Shown here piece by piece: positions 44,274 to 54,964 of a stretch of DNA of 64,000 nucleotides; within the stretch, counting starts at the first letter, position 1, and every line of letters starts with the position of its first letter. The stretch lies in contig VSJF01000001.1 of the NCBI GenBank assembly GCA_009739215.1, positions 2,232,001 through 2,296,000 on the forward strand. Reading direction: 5' to 3'. The notes below the pieces were generated by a model. The model made no database searches and had not been told where the DNA came from. It worked only from the letters and a program-made list of their open reading frames with translations. Position numbers and translations under genes: made by a program. The stretch comes from Floccularia luteovirens. Taxonomy: Eukaryota; Basidiomycota; Agaricomycetes; Agaricales; Squamanitaceae.

Positions 44274-46216
44274 CTAGACTGTGTTATGAATGGTGTCGTT
44301 GGCGGACTCTATGTGCGTCCGATCTAGCTGTGGGGGAAGTGTGTCCACTACAATGCGCACTTTCCTAGGTGTCGGAGCGACATATTCAGCTTGTCCTAGA
44401 AATGCGGCATTATCTTGTGCACGGTCACATTTTTGTGCTATACGGCACGCAGCATCGACTGCTCGTTCCACAATGGCACGGGAAGGGGAAGTGGAGGGGG
44501 TATGCAATAGTATATCTAAAAGAGAATTGAGTGAATTGCAGCTGAACGAACTACTATAAATGCGGACCTCGATAAAGCAGCACGTAGCGTGTTACTCGCT
44601 GTGTCGGTAGAATAGCAAGATCGCGTACCAAAGGCTGCTTTGCGACTGCTTGATCCTTCTCCTTTTTTGAGCCAAAAAATGACCCCCCGAAAACCGGGGA
44701 GGAATTATTTGAGTTTGAAGTGACCACAGACATGTCAAGATTTGACATGGAGGGCAGGCTCCTCCTCCATGTACTTACGGTGCGTCTCAGTGGACCCATA
44801 CTCTCCAGGGAGATAGCCATATGTGTCTTGACTTTTGTTTTTGTGCTATTGCGTCTAGACCTCTTCTCGTCGTCTATGCGAATTTTGCTCAACTTCCTCC
44901 TTGGAGTATTGGGAGTGGATACGCCGCCTGCTGAACCATTCTCTAGATTGCCCGGACTACTGTCAAACCAGCTGCCAACTACGCCGCACCAACCCACATA
45001 AGCAGCGTCCACACTTTCTTCATTCCCGAGGAATGCAGCTGCTACTCCCCAAGCACTAGGATTTTCTTCCATGCGGGCCAACAAACGTTCGCTAACTTTG
45101 ACTAGTTCTCCAGCATAACGAAGCATAAGGGGAGGTGGAGCCGAAGCAGTCTCCGCAGAGAGAAGGATGCGCAAAGAAGACAGATAATGTCGTTCTGTGC
45201 GGACCAGCTCGCGACAAGCCAAAAGGGCGCGCCTTGCTGTCTGCCATGAAGCATTTGACGCGGGAGCTGGGGTAGACATTCTATGCTGGATCGGAAAGGA
45301 AGGCAAGGAAGGGGTATAAGTAATCTTGCTCTCTGGGTTCAAGCCATTTTCGGAATCGGGGCTTGCATGCAGTACATCACCGGTGGAATTAGAGATTTGT
45401 TCAGGAGTCGTAACGTTATCCTGCCGAACGGCGTCTTCCCAAATTTCGCGGCCAACATCCCAGAAGAGAGAGACATTATCATGGGTTCCGTTTCTGTCCT
45501 GATAGATGCGCATCTTCTCGAGCTGATCGACAAAGACCTCGTCAGTGATGGCGTCATCCATGAGAGCGGTTGCAAGGGTCCAGCGACGGCGGGCATCCCG
45601 ACGAATAAGACGGGGACGAATACTGTCATGACCATGACTGGAAGAACTCTCAGGGGAGTGATAGAGAATATCTGGATCGAACTCGTCTCCGAGGGTGAAC
45701 TTTGGTTTCTTTGCAAACTGGTGATCGGGAACCAACGAAGTTACCCCATTCGGATGACCAATGGAAGCACTGGTAAGGACCCAAGGGATGGTCTGATCGT
45801 CGTTGTGGTGGGAAGGCTGAGACTAGGAGGGAAAAAAAATTAGCACCGAATAAGAAAAATTTAGTTAGAAAAAAAAGAGCTACCATTGGAGGAATCCAAG
45901 GCAAGACAAACTCATCGGTGGGAGTGTGGTGGCCGTGTTCACTGACAGTAGCTCTTGCATACTTGTCGTTGAGATGGAAAGAGGATGGGGGAGTTGCTGT
46001 GGAGAGAGACTTGCGACCGGTAAGACTACGCAGACTGAAGTTGCGGAGTAGAGAGGAACGTTTAGTCATGGGGAGAGGGGGAGGAGGAGGAGCATGAGTT
46101 TGTGGAAGTGGGAGATGGAAATGAGAATGAGAACGACGTTTTGTGAGCTTTCGAGGGGCAGGGGTGGGTGGGATAGGAAGAGATGGACGACGAGGTTTTC
46201 GTAGTTTGTTGTGCAT
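44274..46216 (-). CDS. RhoGEF with split DH domain and no PH domain
   Basis: Dbl-homology guanine exchange factor for a Rho-type GTPase. Basic, Ser/Pro-rich N-terminus (MHNKLRKPRRPSLPIPPTPA). DH helix CR1 is TARRALLACRELVRTERHYL then SSLRILLS. The CR3 signature LVRDLAILPTQRVTRYVLLY continues across an intron into RDILLHTPSTS and AVDAACRIAQKCDRAQ. Between CR1 and CR3 lies an extra insertion of about 150 disordered residues (RRKLSKIRIDDEKRSRRNST). The protein stops about 45 residues after CR3, so the PH domain normal after DH is missing. An in-frame GTG-led extension at 46246 lacks an ATG and was ignored. Divergent from RIB7 with 110 bp between starts. Confidence 0.78.
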
Positions 46217-46326
46217 TTGTTCTGCTAATAACACATTCAACTTCACAATTTCTCTAATTCACCTTCGCACGTTTCACTCTGACGTCATCATCTCTTCATC
46301 TCTCTTTGTTTATCTTTGTTTACCAC
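46217..46326. promoter_or_regulatory. Short divergent promoter: RhoGEF / RIB7
   Basis: Only 110 bp between opposite start codons, very CT-rich on the plus strand (a common core-promoter feature in basidiomycetes). The shortest divergent spacer here. Confidence 0.5.
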
Positions 46327-47523
46327 ATGCTCGATCCTCCTGCTTTCCTTTCCCCTCTCATCTCTTCATACGTACATCCCACTCCTCCTCACCGTCCACA
46401 CGTTACTCTCTCCTTTGCTCAGTCCCTCGATGCCAAGATCGCTGCTAAACATTCCAAACAGCTCCCACTTAGTGGTCCCCACAGTCTCCTCATGACACAC
46501 TGGTCTGCCTCTTCTCTCACAGTCCATCCACTTTCTTGACCGTTCCATCCAACAGGCTGCGTTCCCTTCATGACGCAATTCTCGTTGGCATTGGCACCGC
46601 TATCAATGACGATCCGCAGCTGAATGGCATTTATTCCTTCATCATTCCCTTTTCGTCTTCTGATCTCCTCCGATAGTCCGTCTACTCCCTAAAATCTTTC
46701 CTCCCCCTGCCTCACAGCCAGCTTCTCCTTTCCTCGATCCACACACCCATATATGCGGTCACCCCATTCCCCTGCCTGTTATCCTCGACGTTCACCTCCG
46801 TCTCTCACCAACTTGTAGGCTCTTGTCAAACTTTGCCAATAATACTGGTCGTTCTCCCCTAGTCGTCACTCGATCCAATTACATCGATCCAACATGGCAA
46901 GCACGCAAGATAGCCCTCGAGCATGCAGGCGCGCATATACTTACTCTCGATGATCCTGGACCAGGCCGTATGTTAATATCTTGTCTATTTGTTCTTTACT
47001 TTCCGATTATCTTCTCCCCACAACATTGACTCTCGATTCATCCTATATCTATCATCCACCAACCCCTTCTGTTCTCAGCTATCCTTGTGTGTTTGTCTTT
47101 CTCTCATAAACTGATTCATCCTTTTATTTTATAAATAGTTTTATCTGTCCCTCGTGTTTTAAACGCTCTCAGAGGTATCGGCATTCGTTCCATAATGGTA
47201 GAGGGTGGAGCGCATGTAATTAATTCCTTTCTATCTGCGACTCCTAACCCCGAAGTCGTTCATGACGTATGTTATGACCCTCGCAATTCTCCACCACCTT
47301 TAGTCGATTCTCTCATCGTTACCATTTCCCCTACGCTTGTTGGTCCCGAAGGTGTAGGATATGCTTCTAGCCCAGAGTGTCTTGAGGTATGTTACACATA
47401 AGCTGTTACAATAATAGTTATCCCTCAATCTATGCTTAGTCTTTTAGACATGTCTCCACAAATGTCTTGGGTAGAGACACCGTAATGTACATGGTTGCAA
47501 ACCGAGAAAAAATTATTCTGTAG
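46327..47523 (+). CDS. RIB7: Diamino-ribosylamino-pyrimidinone phosphate reductase (riboflavin synthesis)
   Basis: Fungal riboflavin pathway enzyme reducing the ribose side chain of the pyrimidine with NADPH. Start MLDPPAFLSPLISSYV; RPHVTLSFAQSLDAKIAA is the family N-terminal motif. Then HWLRSLHDAILVGIGTAIND and DPQLNVRLLPKIFPPP are restored across two introns; the second uses a GC donor (aatg|gcattt near 46628). PLPVILDVHLRLSPTC, then SIMVEGGAHVINSFLS (the EGG motif), and VDSLIVTISPTLVGPEGVGY follow. The final exon FRHVSTNVLGRDTVMYMV ends at TAG 47521-47523. At least five introns. Convergent with NBR1-type gene, 117 bp apart. Confidence 0.9.
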
Positions 47524-47640
47524 AGTAGATTGTATTGCTTCGGTGTATCTACAACACAATTCTCTACTACGTTTACGAATATAACTGTTGGTTATTCAAT
47601 ACAACCCAAACCATCTGGGCACCTTTCATTCTTCATTAGT

Positions 47641-50600
47641 TTATGATGAATCTTCGTCGTCATACAAAACAACATAATCCATGGCGTTGGCTTCACGTTC
47701 TCTTGGAGCCTGCAACCTGCCAGCCTCCCAATCGATGCTGTCTGCGTCAGTAGAAGTCAGACTAACGAGTGAGATGTCAGAGCCGTGCTCAGATCCTATT
47801 TCATCCGTCGGTAATGTTGAGGGAGTGGTGGCTGGGGATCCCATGACTGTTGACAAGTTCGTCTGCCCATCAGCAGTTGTGAAAACAGTTAACCCAGTTG
47901 AGGACTGCGCAGGAGCGGATTTCGGCATAATGATGACAGAAGACGACGATAACGATTCTTCTGAACTGGATTGTTCTTCGTGAGATGCTTCAACCACGTT
48001 GATACTAATAAACACCCGTTTAGTAAAACGTAACCATAAATCAAAATGGTTATAATCGAAAGCTTACTCAATCCATAAACTATCTCCAAATAGGTTTCCC
48101 ATGCCATCTTTCAATCTCCAATAGCTAACATACCTATCGGGTGTGTCAGGTGCCTATGAAGAACGTTCAGTATGTCCGAAAAAGAAAAATCCGGTGGAAG
48201 GAATAACCTTTAGCTCTCCAGTTGAGACGTCAACTTCGGCGCCTGCCTTTACATAACCAACCTTTACCGAATGGATCGAATCTTTCTGAAGACCCAGCGG
48301 GGCTCCCGCAACGAACTCCACCTCTGTAGATTCCGGCCAGTCAATCCCACCATCATTAAAAACCCGCCAACACTTTACAAACTCAGCTCCAGGTGGGAAT
48401 TTCTGCGAGTCCATAACCGTGACATCCGCAACGAAAGCCGCACTGAATACAGGTGCTGAACGTGACTCGCTAGTAGGTTCGTGCTTCATTGGTGGGAAGG
48501 CTTTAACTAGTTCAACAAGGGCAGGGGGGGTCTGGGCAAGTAGTACTGCAAGCGAATTAGAGTTCCCTTTCTGCTGGTTATCCTTTCCTATTTCGCATGA
48601 TAGTGGTCGGGTCAAGAGTGCTTCTTGTCCAGTCAATGGAGAGCCTCCTACTACGGGAGCTTGTTGTACCATGGGCGTTGATGGCGAAATAGCTTTAGTG
48701 GTAGGAGGAAGTGGCATCTGATGATCCTCGTCTGTGGTGTTTAATGTCATTGTTTTTTGCAATAGATGACTTAAATTATCAAGAGTAGTCGGCCAACTCT
48801 CTCTAGTCGGTCCTGTTTCTACCTTGTCCGGTGTACCGAGCCAGAATGAGTCAGTGTTATCACTTGAGGGATACACAACTGAATCTCTAGTGGATTGCTC
48901 GTCGGCACTTTTACAGAGCACAGGACTTGCAATTTCGTGTGAAACAAGTGCGTCCTCATTCAAAGTATCGGAAAAGTTGATAAGAGGATCTGGTGATGGA
49001 ACGTGATTTGGTTGTGGAATAAAGGAATGTATAACTTGAATATTTGTTGGAGGATGTGCTTCAGAAAGAATGTGTGGCTCAGGTAGGTGTACCTGAGGTT
49101 TGGATGCTGATACTTCATCTCCCTCGAGGGCCCTCGTGATAGAGGGTGAAGGCCACCTGTTCATTACTAAAAGAGGATCTGTCAGAGAAACATGTTCAGG
49201 TAACGGAGCAACTGCTACAGTTGCTGTAGAAACGTCATGTTTGGTAGTCCTGTTCGCTTTCGAAGGGTCTTGCCGGCGTTGTACTGTTGGGATTGTAGTA
49301 TCGCTCGCCTTCACTTTCAAGAGCGGATGATTGGTTGGATGAACAGGGATAGGATGTGCTTCACAACCCTCACACAGGTCAAAGTCAGGGCAATCGGAGT
49401 GCATACACTTCGTAATTCCGACTTTTAGCCTTGGGGTATGATATAAAAAGGGAATATAACTGACTTTAAATCTAACACCATAGATAGGTTTGTTACATGC
49501 TGGAAGAATAAGTTTAGTTTTCTCTAATTAACTTTGAGGCTTTTTGATAATTTACCATTGCAGGTGGCGAGATGGACAGGGATAGTTAGATGGAGTGATT
49601 GTCGATGCTAAACCATGATAGTGAATTGTTATCACAACGTTATTGAACTTGAAGAACGTACAATGTAATCCTTGGGGTTTGATATTTTTACGAATGGATG
49701 ATGGGGATGTTGCTCATTCGTTATGCTAATAATGCGATCAGTCAGGCAAGGTCATATATTAGAAGAGATAAGAAAACCTGAAGCAGGAATCGCAAGTATC
49801 AAAGTCAGGACAAGTAAGGCATTTCTGAGGATGAATAGTTAGTATCTCGACATCAGTGAAGCAATATAAACTGACATATCTGTCCCCACGAATGCGTGAA
49901 TCGCAGAGATCACAAGAAGCGAGATGAATGGCAGGTTGATTGTTTTCTAAGCGTACTGTTCCTGAGACCTGGTGGTTGCTGGTTGTCGCTTCCCTTTCTC
50001 TAGAACCAGAGAACACAGTATGTACTATGACCCTTCCTGCCTCCGTGATTTCGAAGAATTCGTGGAATGCATTGTGGCGCTCAGCTGCACCGTTAGTGAT
50101 ACAAGGAGTGCAAAGATCATAATCTAGAAGTATTATCAGTGATAAAGCTCCGCGCCACTTCTAAAACCCAGACTTACCCGGACAGTCAAGACACTTATGT
50201 CTGATGCCTTCAATCGTCTTATTACACATGTCACAGATCACCCCCAGATGCACAGGCTGCGATTGTGAGTTGCTTGATGATTCCGCAGCAACAGGAGTCA
50301 GGGTTGTATTTGACACATCACCACAGTTGGGATCTCCGGAGGATTGGTGGGCCGATGGGGCCAATGGTGCTGGGGAAAATGGAGTATAAAGTTCCCTGTT
50401 TGGAATGACGGTTGTTTGGAGATCCGGAGGTATGAAGGGAATAGGTGTAGGTGTACCAAGTCCATTACTTATACGTGTATCGTTAGCCGCAGCTGGCGCC
50501 AATTGCGAGACTATGTTACCACCCCAAAATGGAGGGTTACCACGCGCCTGTCCTGAAGTCGGGCGTACGTACCAGGACGGAGCAGAAGGGGCAAAAGATG

Positions 50601-51596
50601 GGTTCCTGTCGAAAGCCTTCATGCAATGTGGTCCTATAGCATTAAAGCAGAAGCTAGAGTTGTCGGATCCAAAACAAGGTGCGCACTTCAAAAACGGCAT
50701 GAGCTGGTAATAACACTGGAACTCTGGAAGCCATACCATAACAATAAAACACCGTTCACAGAAGTATGATAATCCCTGGATGCCGTTGGCACATTTCGAG
50801 CAGAAGTTAGGGACAGGTGAAGGGAGATTTTCATAATTCGGTTTGTGTGAGTAAGAAGGATTTGTGGGTGACGACACTCCTGAATTTGCAAGAACACGGG
50901 AAAGTTCCTCCTGAAAGGTGGTTATGAGTTCTTGAATTTCCTTCCTGCCTTGAGCTACGGAACAACAAGACGAATGCGACGACGTCGATCTGTGCGGTGG
51001 CACCGGGTTACATTGAATACCGGATGGGTTAGATACGCGACCATATCCGTTACCGTAATCTACTTCCATGGGTGCATGTGGTGATACGAGAGGTGCAGAA
51101 TAAATGATTGGAGGAGGTAGAATATGAGATACAGAAATAGGTGGAAGACGATTCGCTTGTTGGCCAGGGTCTGCTAGCCTGGTTGGCTGCACATCAAGAT
51201 CAACGCCATAACTATTTGTTGCGGAGGATTGAGCAGGAAGTTTGTGGGGAGTCGCATCGAAAATAGAGAATCTCAATAATGGGTTGTGCCAATTGCGGCT
51301 TTGGTACGGTTGTATGCAATTTTGGTAGTCTTCTGCGCTGTGAACCTCGCGACCGATAAGTATACGAGATGGATTTGAAGCGTCTGGAGAGAATAGAAGT
51401 TTTGCAAAATAATAATTATGACTTATAGGGAATACGCGGTAAAGCTAAGAAAAGGAACGAATGAGACATGGTATAGGGATGAGATGTAATATGAAAGCGT
51501 TACCTGATTACAAAGTTCATGGAAAGTAGGAAAAGAATTGTGATTAAAAGTAATCTTCCTGGTTTCACCACGATGTGTGGATTTGACTGTGAACAT
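47641..51596 (-). CDS. NBR1-type selective autophagy receptor (PB1, ZZ fingers, FW domain, LIR)
   Basis: Homologue of animal/plant NBR1, cytosolic cargo receptor of selective autophagy. Exons in order: PB1 (MFTVKSTHRGETRKITF ... LYRVFPISHNYYFAKLLFS) with a basic but no visible acidic OPCA face; disordered Pro-rich stretch; ZZ-type zinc segments NFCSKCANGIQGLSYFCERC/CAPC, VICDMCNKTIEGIRHKCLDC, ASCDLCDSRIRGDRYKCLTC and CPDFDLCEGCEAHPIPVHPT; a disordered stretch; then the FW (NBR1) domain, AAFVADVTVMDSQKFPPGAE, WRVFNDGGIDWPESTEVEF, DRYVSYWRLKDGMGNLFG. The tail ends MDYVVLYDDEDSS, a Y-x-x-L LIR-like core next to acidic residues. No UBA domain is visible. An in-frame ATG at 51653 gives a longer start; 51596 matches where PB1 begins. 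Most exon joins were not checked base by base. Confidence 0.87.
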
Positions 51597-52102
51597 TCTT
51601 AGCGATGAGGGTTTGAGGAAAGAGAGGACCTCGTCCCCGCAGTCGTTCTGCATTCTCCGTTATGGGGTTACACAGCATCACGTGAATGTCACATTTTACA
51701 GCCACATTTATTACATATTCTGTGAGGATGTGAAAAGATGCAAAGTTCGCTATTAAAATATATGCTTCACTTGTATCATTCTTATGACATTGTGCATGAA
51801 TGCTGCATTGATACAACACCGTTTTCTGGGTACATCTCGGTTACACTTGAAATGCCTCGTTGAGATAAGATGTCCCTTACACGTAAAAGTGCAGCCAAAT
51901 AAAGCATAGCAAGGTCAGCATGTTCATGTATTTCTGCAAACCCCTTTATTTTAAGGTCCCAGATATTCGGCTGTTGTTATAAGTTTAAGGTCGCCGCTAG
52001 AGTACATCAGTGCAAGTATACCTTTATTTATTCAATGCAAGTATATTCGCTGAAATAGCCTGCACAAAAGATAAGCTGTGTTCTAGCGAAATAAATTTAT
52101 GC

Positions 52103-52213
52103 CACGGAATCAAATATGGATTCGCACTCAATTCAGAGACTTATCTCCAGAAGGGGTTTTTTAAAGTCCAGATTTTATCTTGATTCCGTGAGTATGGTGG
52201 CGTCCTGAATTGA
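52103..52213. repeat. Two interleaved inverted repeats (A-B-A'-B')
   Basis: An 11 bp arm cacggaatcaa (52103-52113) pairs with ttgattccgtg (52180-52190), and a 9 bp arm tcaattcag (52128-52136) pairs with ctgaattga (52205-52213). The order is interleaved, as in a pseudoknot. No function known. Confidence 0.6.
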
Positions 52214-52281
52214 ATAGTAGCAGTTTATTAAGCGGAATCATTTTAATGGGACCCTTACGACTAACTATGTTTATCCATCAT

Positions 52282-52294
52282 ACACACACACACA
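52282..52294 (+). repeat. AC dinucleotide microsatellite
   Basis: Uninterrupted (ac)6 run, about 80 nt before the DUF6534 start. Confidence 0.8.
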
Positions 52295-52371
52295 GCAGGA
52301 CATAAAAAGGTATGCGCAAATGCCTCATAATTAGATCCCCCAGGTATAATCCTGCAACCATCCCATTTATC

Positions 52372-53929
52372 ATGGCTGCCTTCGATTTGACAGTGGGCAA
52401 GTGTTCACGCTAGCCTTTCGTTGCTGTTTCCAACTAACTCTTTCCCATTAAATCAGGCGTTCTCTTGCTCGGCCTACTCTGTGCGTCTTTGACATCAAGG
52501 CTTCCGCTTGTAAAAGCTAACCTTCATATCAGTTAACACATACCTCTATGGTCTTGTGACCTTCCAGTTCATAGTCTATGTTACTTCCAGTAAATGGCTG
52601 CAAAAAAGAATTCAGTCGCATGTTACTGACATATTTCATCAGGATTCAAGGACCCCACATGGATTAAGTGTGTTTTCCTTTCTGAAAAGAAATTCCAATG
52701 CATTTAACTGGAACTATTTTTTTAAGAGCATTGGTTACAACGCTTTTCGTTGTGGATACGGCTCACAGTGCCATGTGAGTACTCCCATTGCTTTATCAAG
52801 GGTCAGGATTGAATATTGATGGGATATCAGTGGAGTATTTGCTGCATGGGATATGTGGTATGTCCGCAATTCATATCCCTCATGTGAAATTTTCTCATAT
52901 TTAGCGTGCAGTGTCACAAACTTCGCGAACCCACAGAGCTTGCTAGGTCAGTACCTCATTCCTTCTATTAATGTTTATAGACTAAAGTTAGCTGTAGTGA
53001 TCAATTGGACCATTCCATTCACTGCAGTCGCAACCTCGGTTGCTGCCATCTTGGCACAATTCTACCTCGGACACCGGTATGTATCACATAATATTTTTAC
53101 AAGGTTTCGCTAATTTTGATGGTCAAGGGTTTACCTTTTAACACAAAGCAAGGTGATCTGTGGAGTAATCGGCCTTCTAAGTTGCCTTGGCTTTATATTT
53201 GGTGTATATTCTGGTATTCGTTCTGGTATCATTAAGGAGTGCGTATTCCATTCAAGGGCTTAGCTGTGCCAATATAACTTATAAATTGATACATCTAGGG
53301 TTCTCCTTTTCAAACCTCTAGAACCTTTTGTTATCTGTTGGTTAACATTTCAAACAAGTGCTGACTTCGTCATTACGGGTTCGTTGATCCACTTCCTGGA
53401 TGTATCTATAAACTTACTCCAAACTTTCAGGTACTTTGATTGTTGTCCTCAGCCGAGCACGAACAGGATTCCGCAAGACAGATACAATAATCTACAGGTT
53501 GATTAGAGGCGCTATTCAAACCGGGGTTTTCGTGTCTATCTTCGCACTGGCAGATCTGTTCAGTTTCATATTGCACCGAGATACTAACCTCTACGCTATG
53601 TTTGCATATCCTATTGGACGCATCTACACCAATGTAAGTTGTCATATAGATAAAAATTTGCCTCGTTCTTATACTTGAACACCTTGCAGACATTACTGGA
53701 TACCCTCAATTCAAGAGCTAAATATATTGATATGTACGGGGATACTGAAGTGAGTCGACCCCTCTCGAATAAATAAAAGTTCTTTTTATTGAGTTATGAT
53801 TTTTAGTACGACCCAAATGGTAAAACATTGGGTGATGTCCAAACGAACCTTGATGCGTCAGAAACACCCTCTGATGTCAAGGACGATGGAACATCAAGCT
53901 CGTACACTCCTCCAACTTTAAAGGCGTAA
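52372..53929 (+). CDS. DUF6534-type multi-pass membrane protein
   Basis: Family of unknown function common in Agaricomycetes. Start MAAFDLTV; then NTYLYGLVTFQFIVYVTSS (TM), and after dense introns VTNFANPQSLL, INWTIPFTAVATSVAAILAQ, CGVIGLLSCLGFIFGVY. The diagnostic C-terminal domain reads LSRARTGFRKTDTIIYRLIR, IQTGVFVSIFALADLFSFIL, YAMFAYPIGRIYTN, then after an intron TLLDTLNSRAKYID. A short hydrophilic tail ends LKA at 53929. The domain resembles a membrane scaffold or receptor; no ligand or enzyme site is seen. Confidence 0.82.
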
Positions 53930-54079
53930 CATAGAATTGTTCTTCAATAAACTTCGTGTTCCTCTGATGATTATGTTACAAATGACTCTCACTGTGTACA
54001 TACTGCTTTGTTTACGGATATTGAAATTTCTGTTTTAAACGCGGCCTTAACGGAAGTTTCATATCTGCTCCCCCAATAT

Positions 54080-54933
54080 ATGGACCTTCCTCAACAATTC
54101 GACCTATTATCCACAACTCTATTTGACCCTTTCTTATCTTCACTGAGCTGGAATAACGATAACCAAGCGCCATCTTCATTTCTTCTACTACCGTATCATT
54201 TCGACAGGCTCGTTATAGCGATCGAGAAACATGGTTGGGAAAAAGCACGAGCTACTTTGAATTACGATGCTCTTAAATCTAAATGTCAGGATGCTGTATC
54301 TCAGTCTCAACAGAAACACGGTGGAAATGCATTCCGGGTACAATTTACACGTAGGACCATCTGCAGCCCTTTCTCTAATTATTTCATTAGATTCGCATTA
54401 CCATCACAGTCTCTGGCGAGATATCTGCCGAAGCATCACCCAGAAACACGTTGACAATTAGTCCTGAATTAGCATCAACTTTTAATCCACGTACTGAGGA
54501 TTCTCCGAACTACCATCCATACGTTGCTGTATATGTTGATCGGCAACCCACCCCTTCGTCTATATTTACTTCTACAAAGACTACATATCGTGTTCATTAC
54601 GACGATGCGCGCGCAAGGAATGGTTTACCATCTTTGAAAAGTCCCTTGGTTGCAGACTCTGACATTCTCCTGTACAACTCCTCAGACGACATAACTGAAA
54701 CGACCATCTTTAACGTCGCATTTCATTATTCCGACAAGTGGGTAACCCCTTCAACCAACTCAGGATGCTTACCAGGAGTAATGAGGAGATGGCTACTTGA
54801 GAAGAATTTGATTTATGAGGATAATAGCGGACTCCTGAAGAAGCAGACCATTAAAACAGGAGATTGGGTTCTACTATTTAATGGGTTACAAGGCTGTCGT
54901 TTGGGAAAATTTGTTGATTACACTGATTTTTAA
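54080..54933 (+). CDS. ABZ2: 4-amino-4-deoxychorismate lyase, class IV aminotransferase fold
   Basis: PLP enzyme releasing pyruvate from aminodeoxychorismate to give p-aminobenzoate for folate. Two exons of about 265 residues: FDLLSTTLFDPFLSSLSWNN, FLLLPYHFDRLVIAIEKHGW, then (after an intron of about 54 nt) IRITITVSGEISAEASP. STKTTYRVHYDDARARNGLP follows, with the Lys expected to bind PLP in the KTxxR pattern, then DILLYNSSDDITETTIFNVA, the E-T-T cofactor loop. GCLPGVMRRWLLEKNLIYED and WVLLFNGLQGCRLGKF are the family C-terminus. The first ATG in this frame is 54080; the frame is open further but has no ATG there. Ends 31 bp from the convergent UTP13 gene. Confidence 0.85.
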
Positions 54934-54964
54934 GGTTATTATACTACTTTTGATATCGTAACAT

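Larger units (their letters stand above)
51597..52371. other. Intergenic: promoters of NBR1-type and DUF6534 genes
   Basis: 775 bp between opposite start codons, AT-rich, no gene recognised. It holds an AC repeat (52282-52294) and interleaved inverted repeats (52103-52213). Confidence 0.4.

Noticed and set aside
45283..45843. Plus-strand frame of 186 residues
   Set aside because: Antisense shadow of the RhoGEF coding exon.
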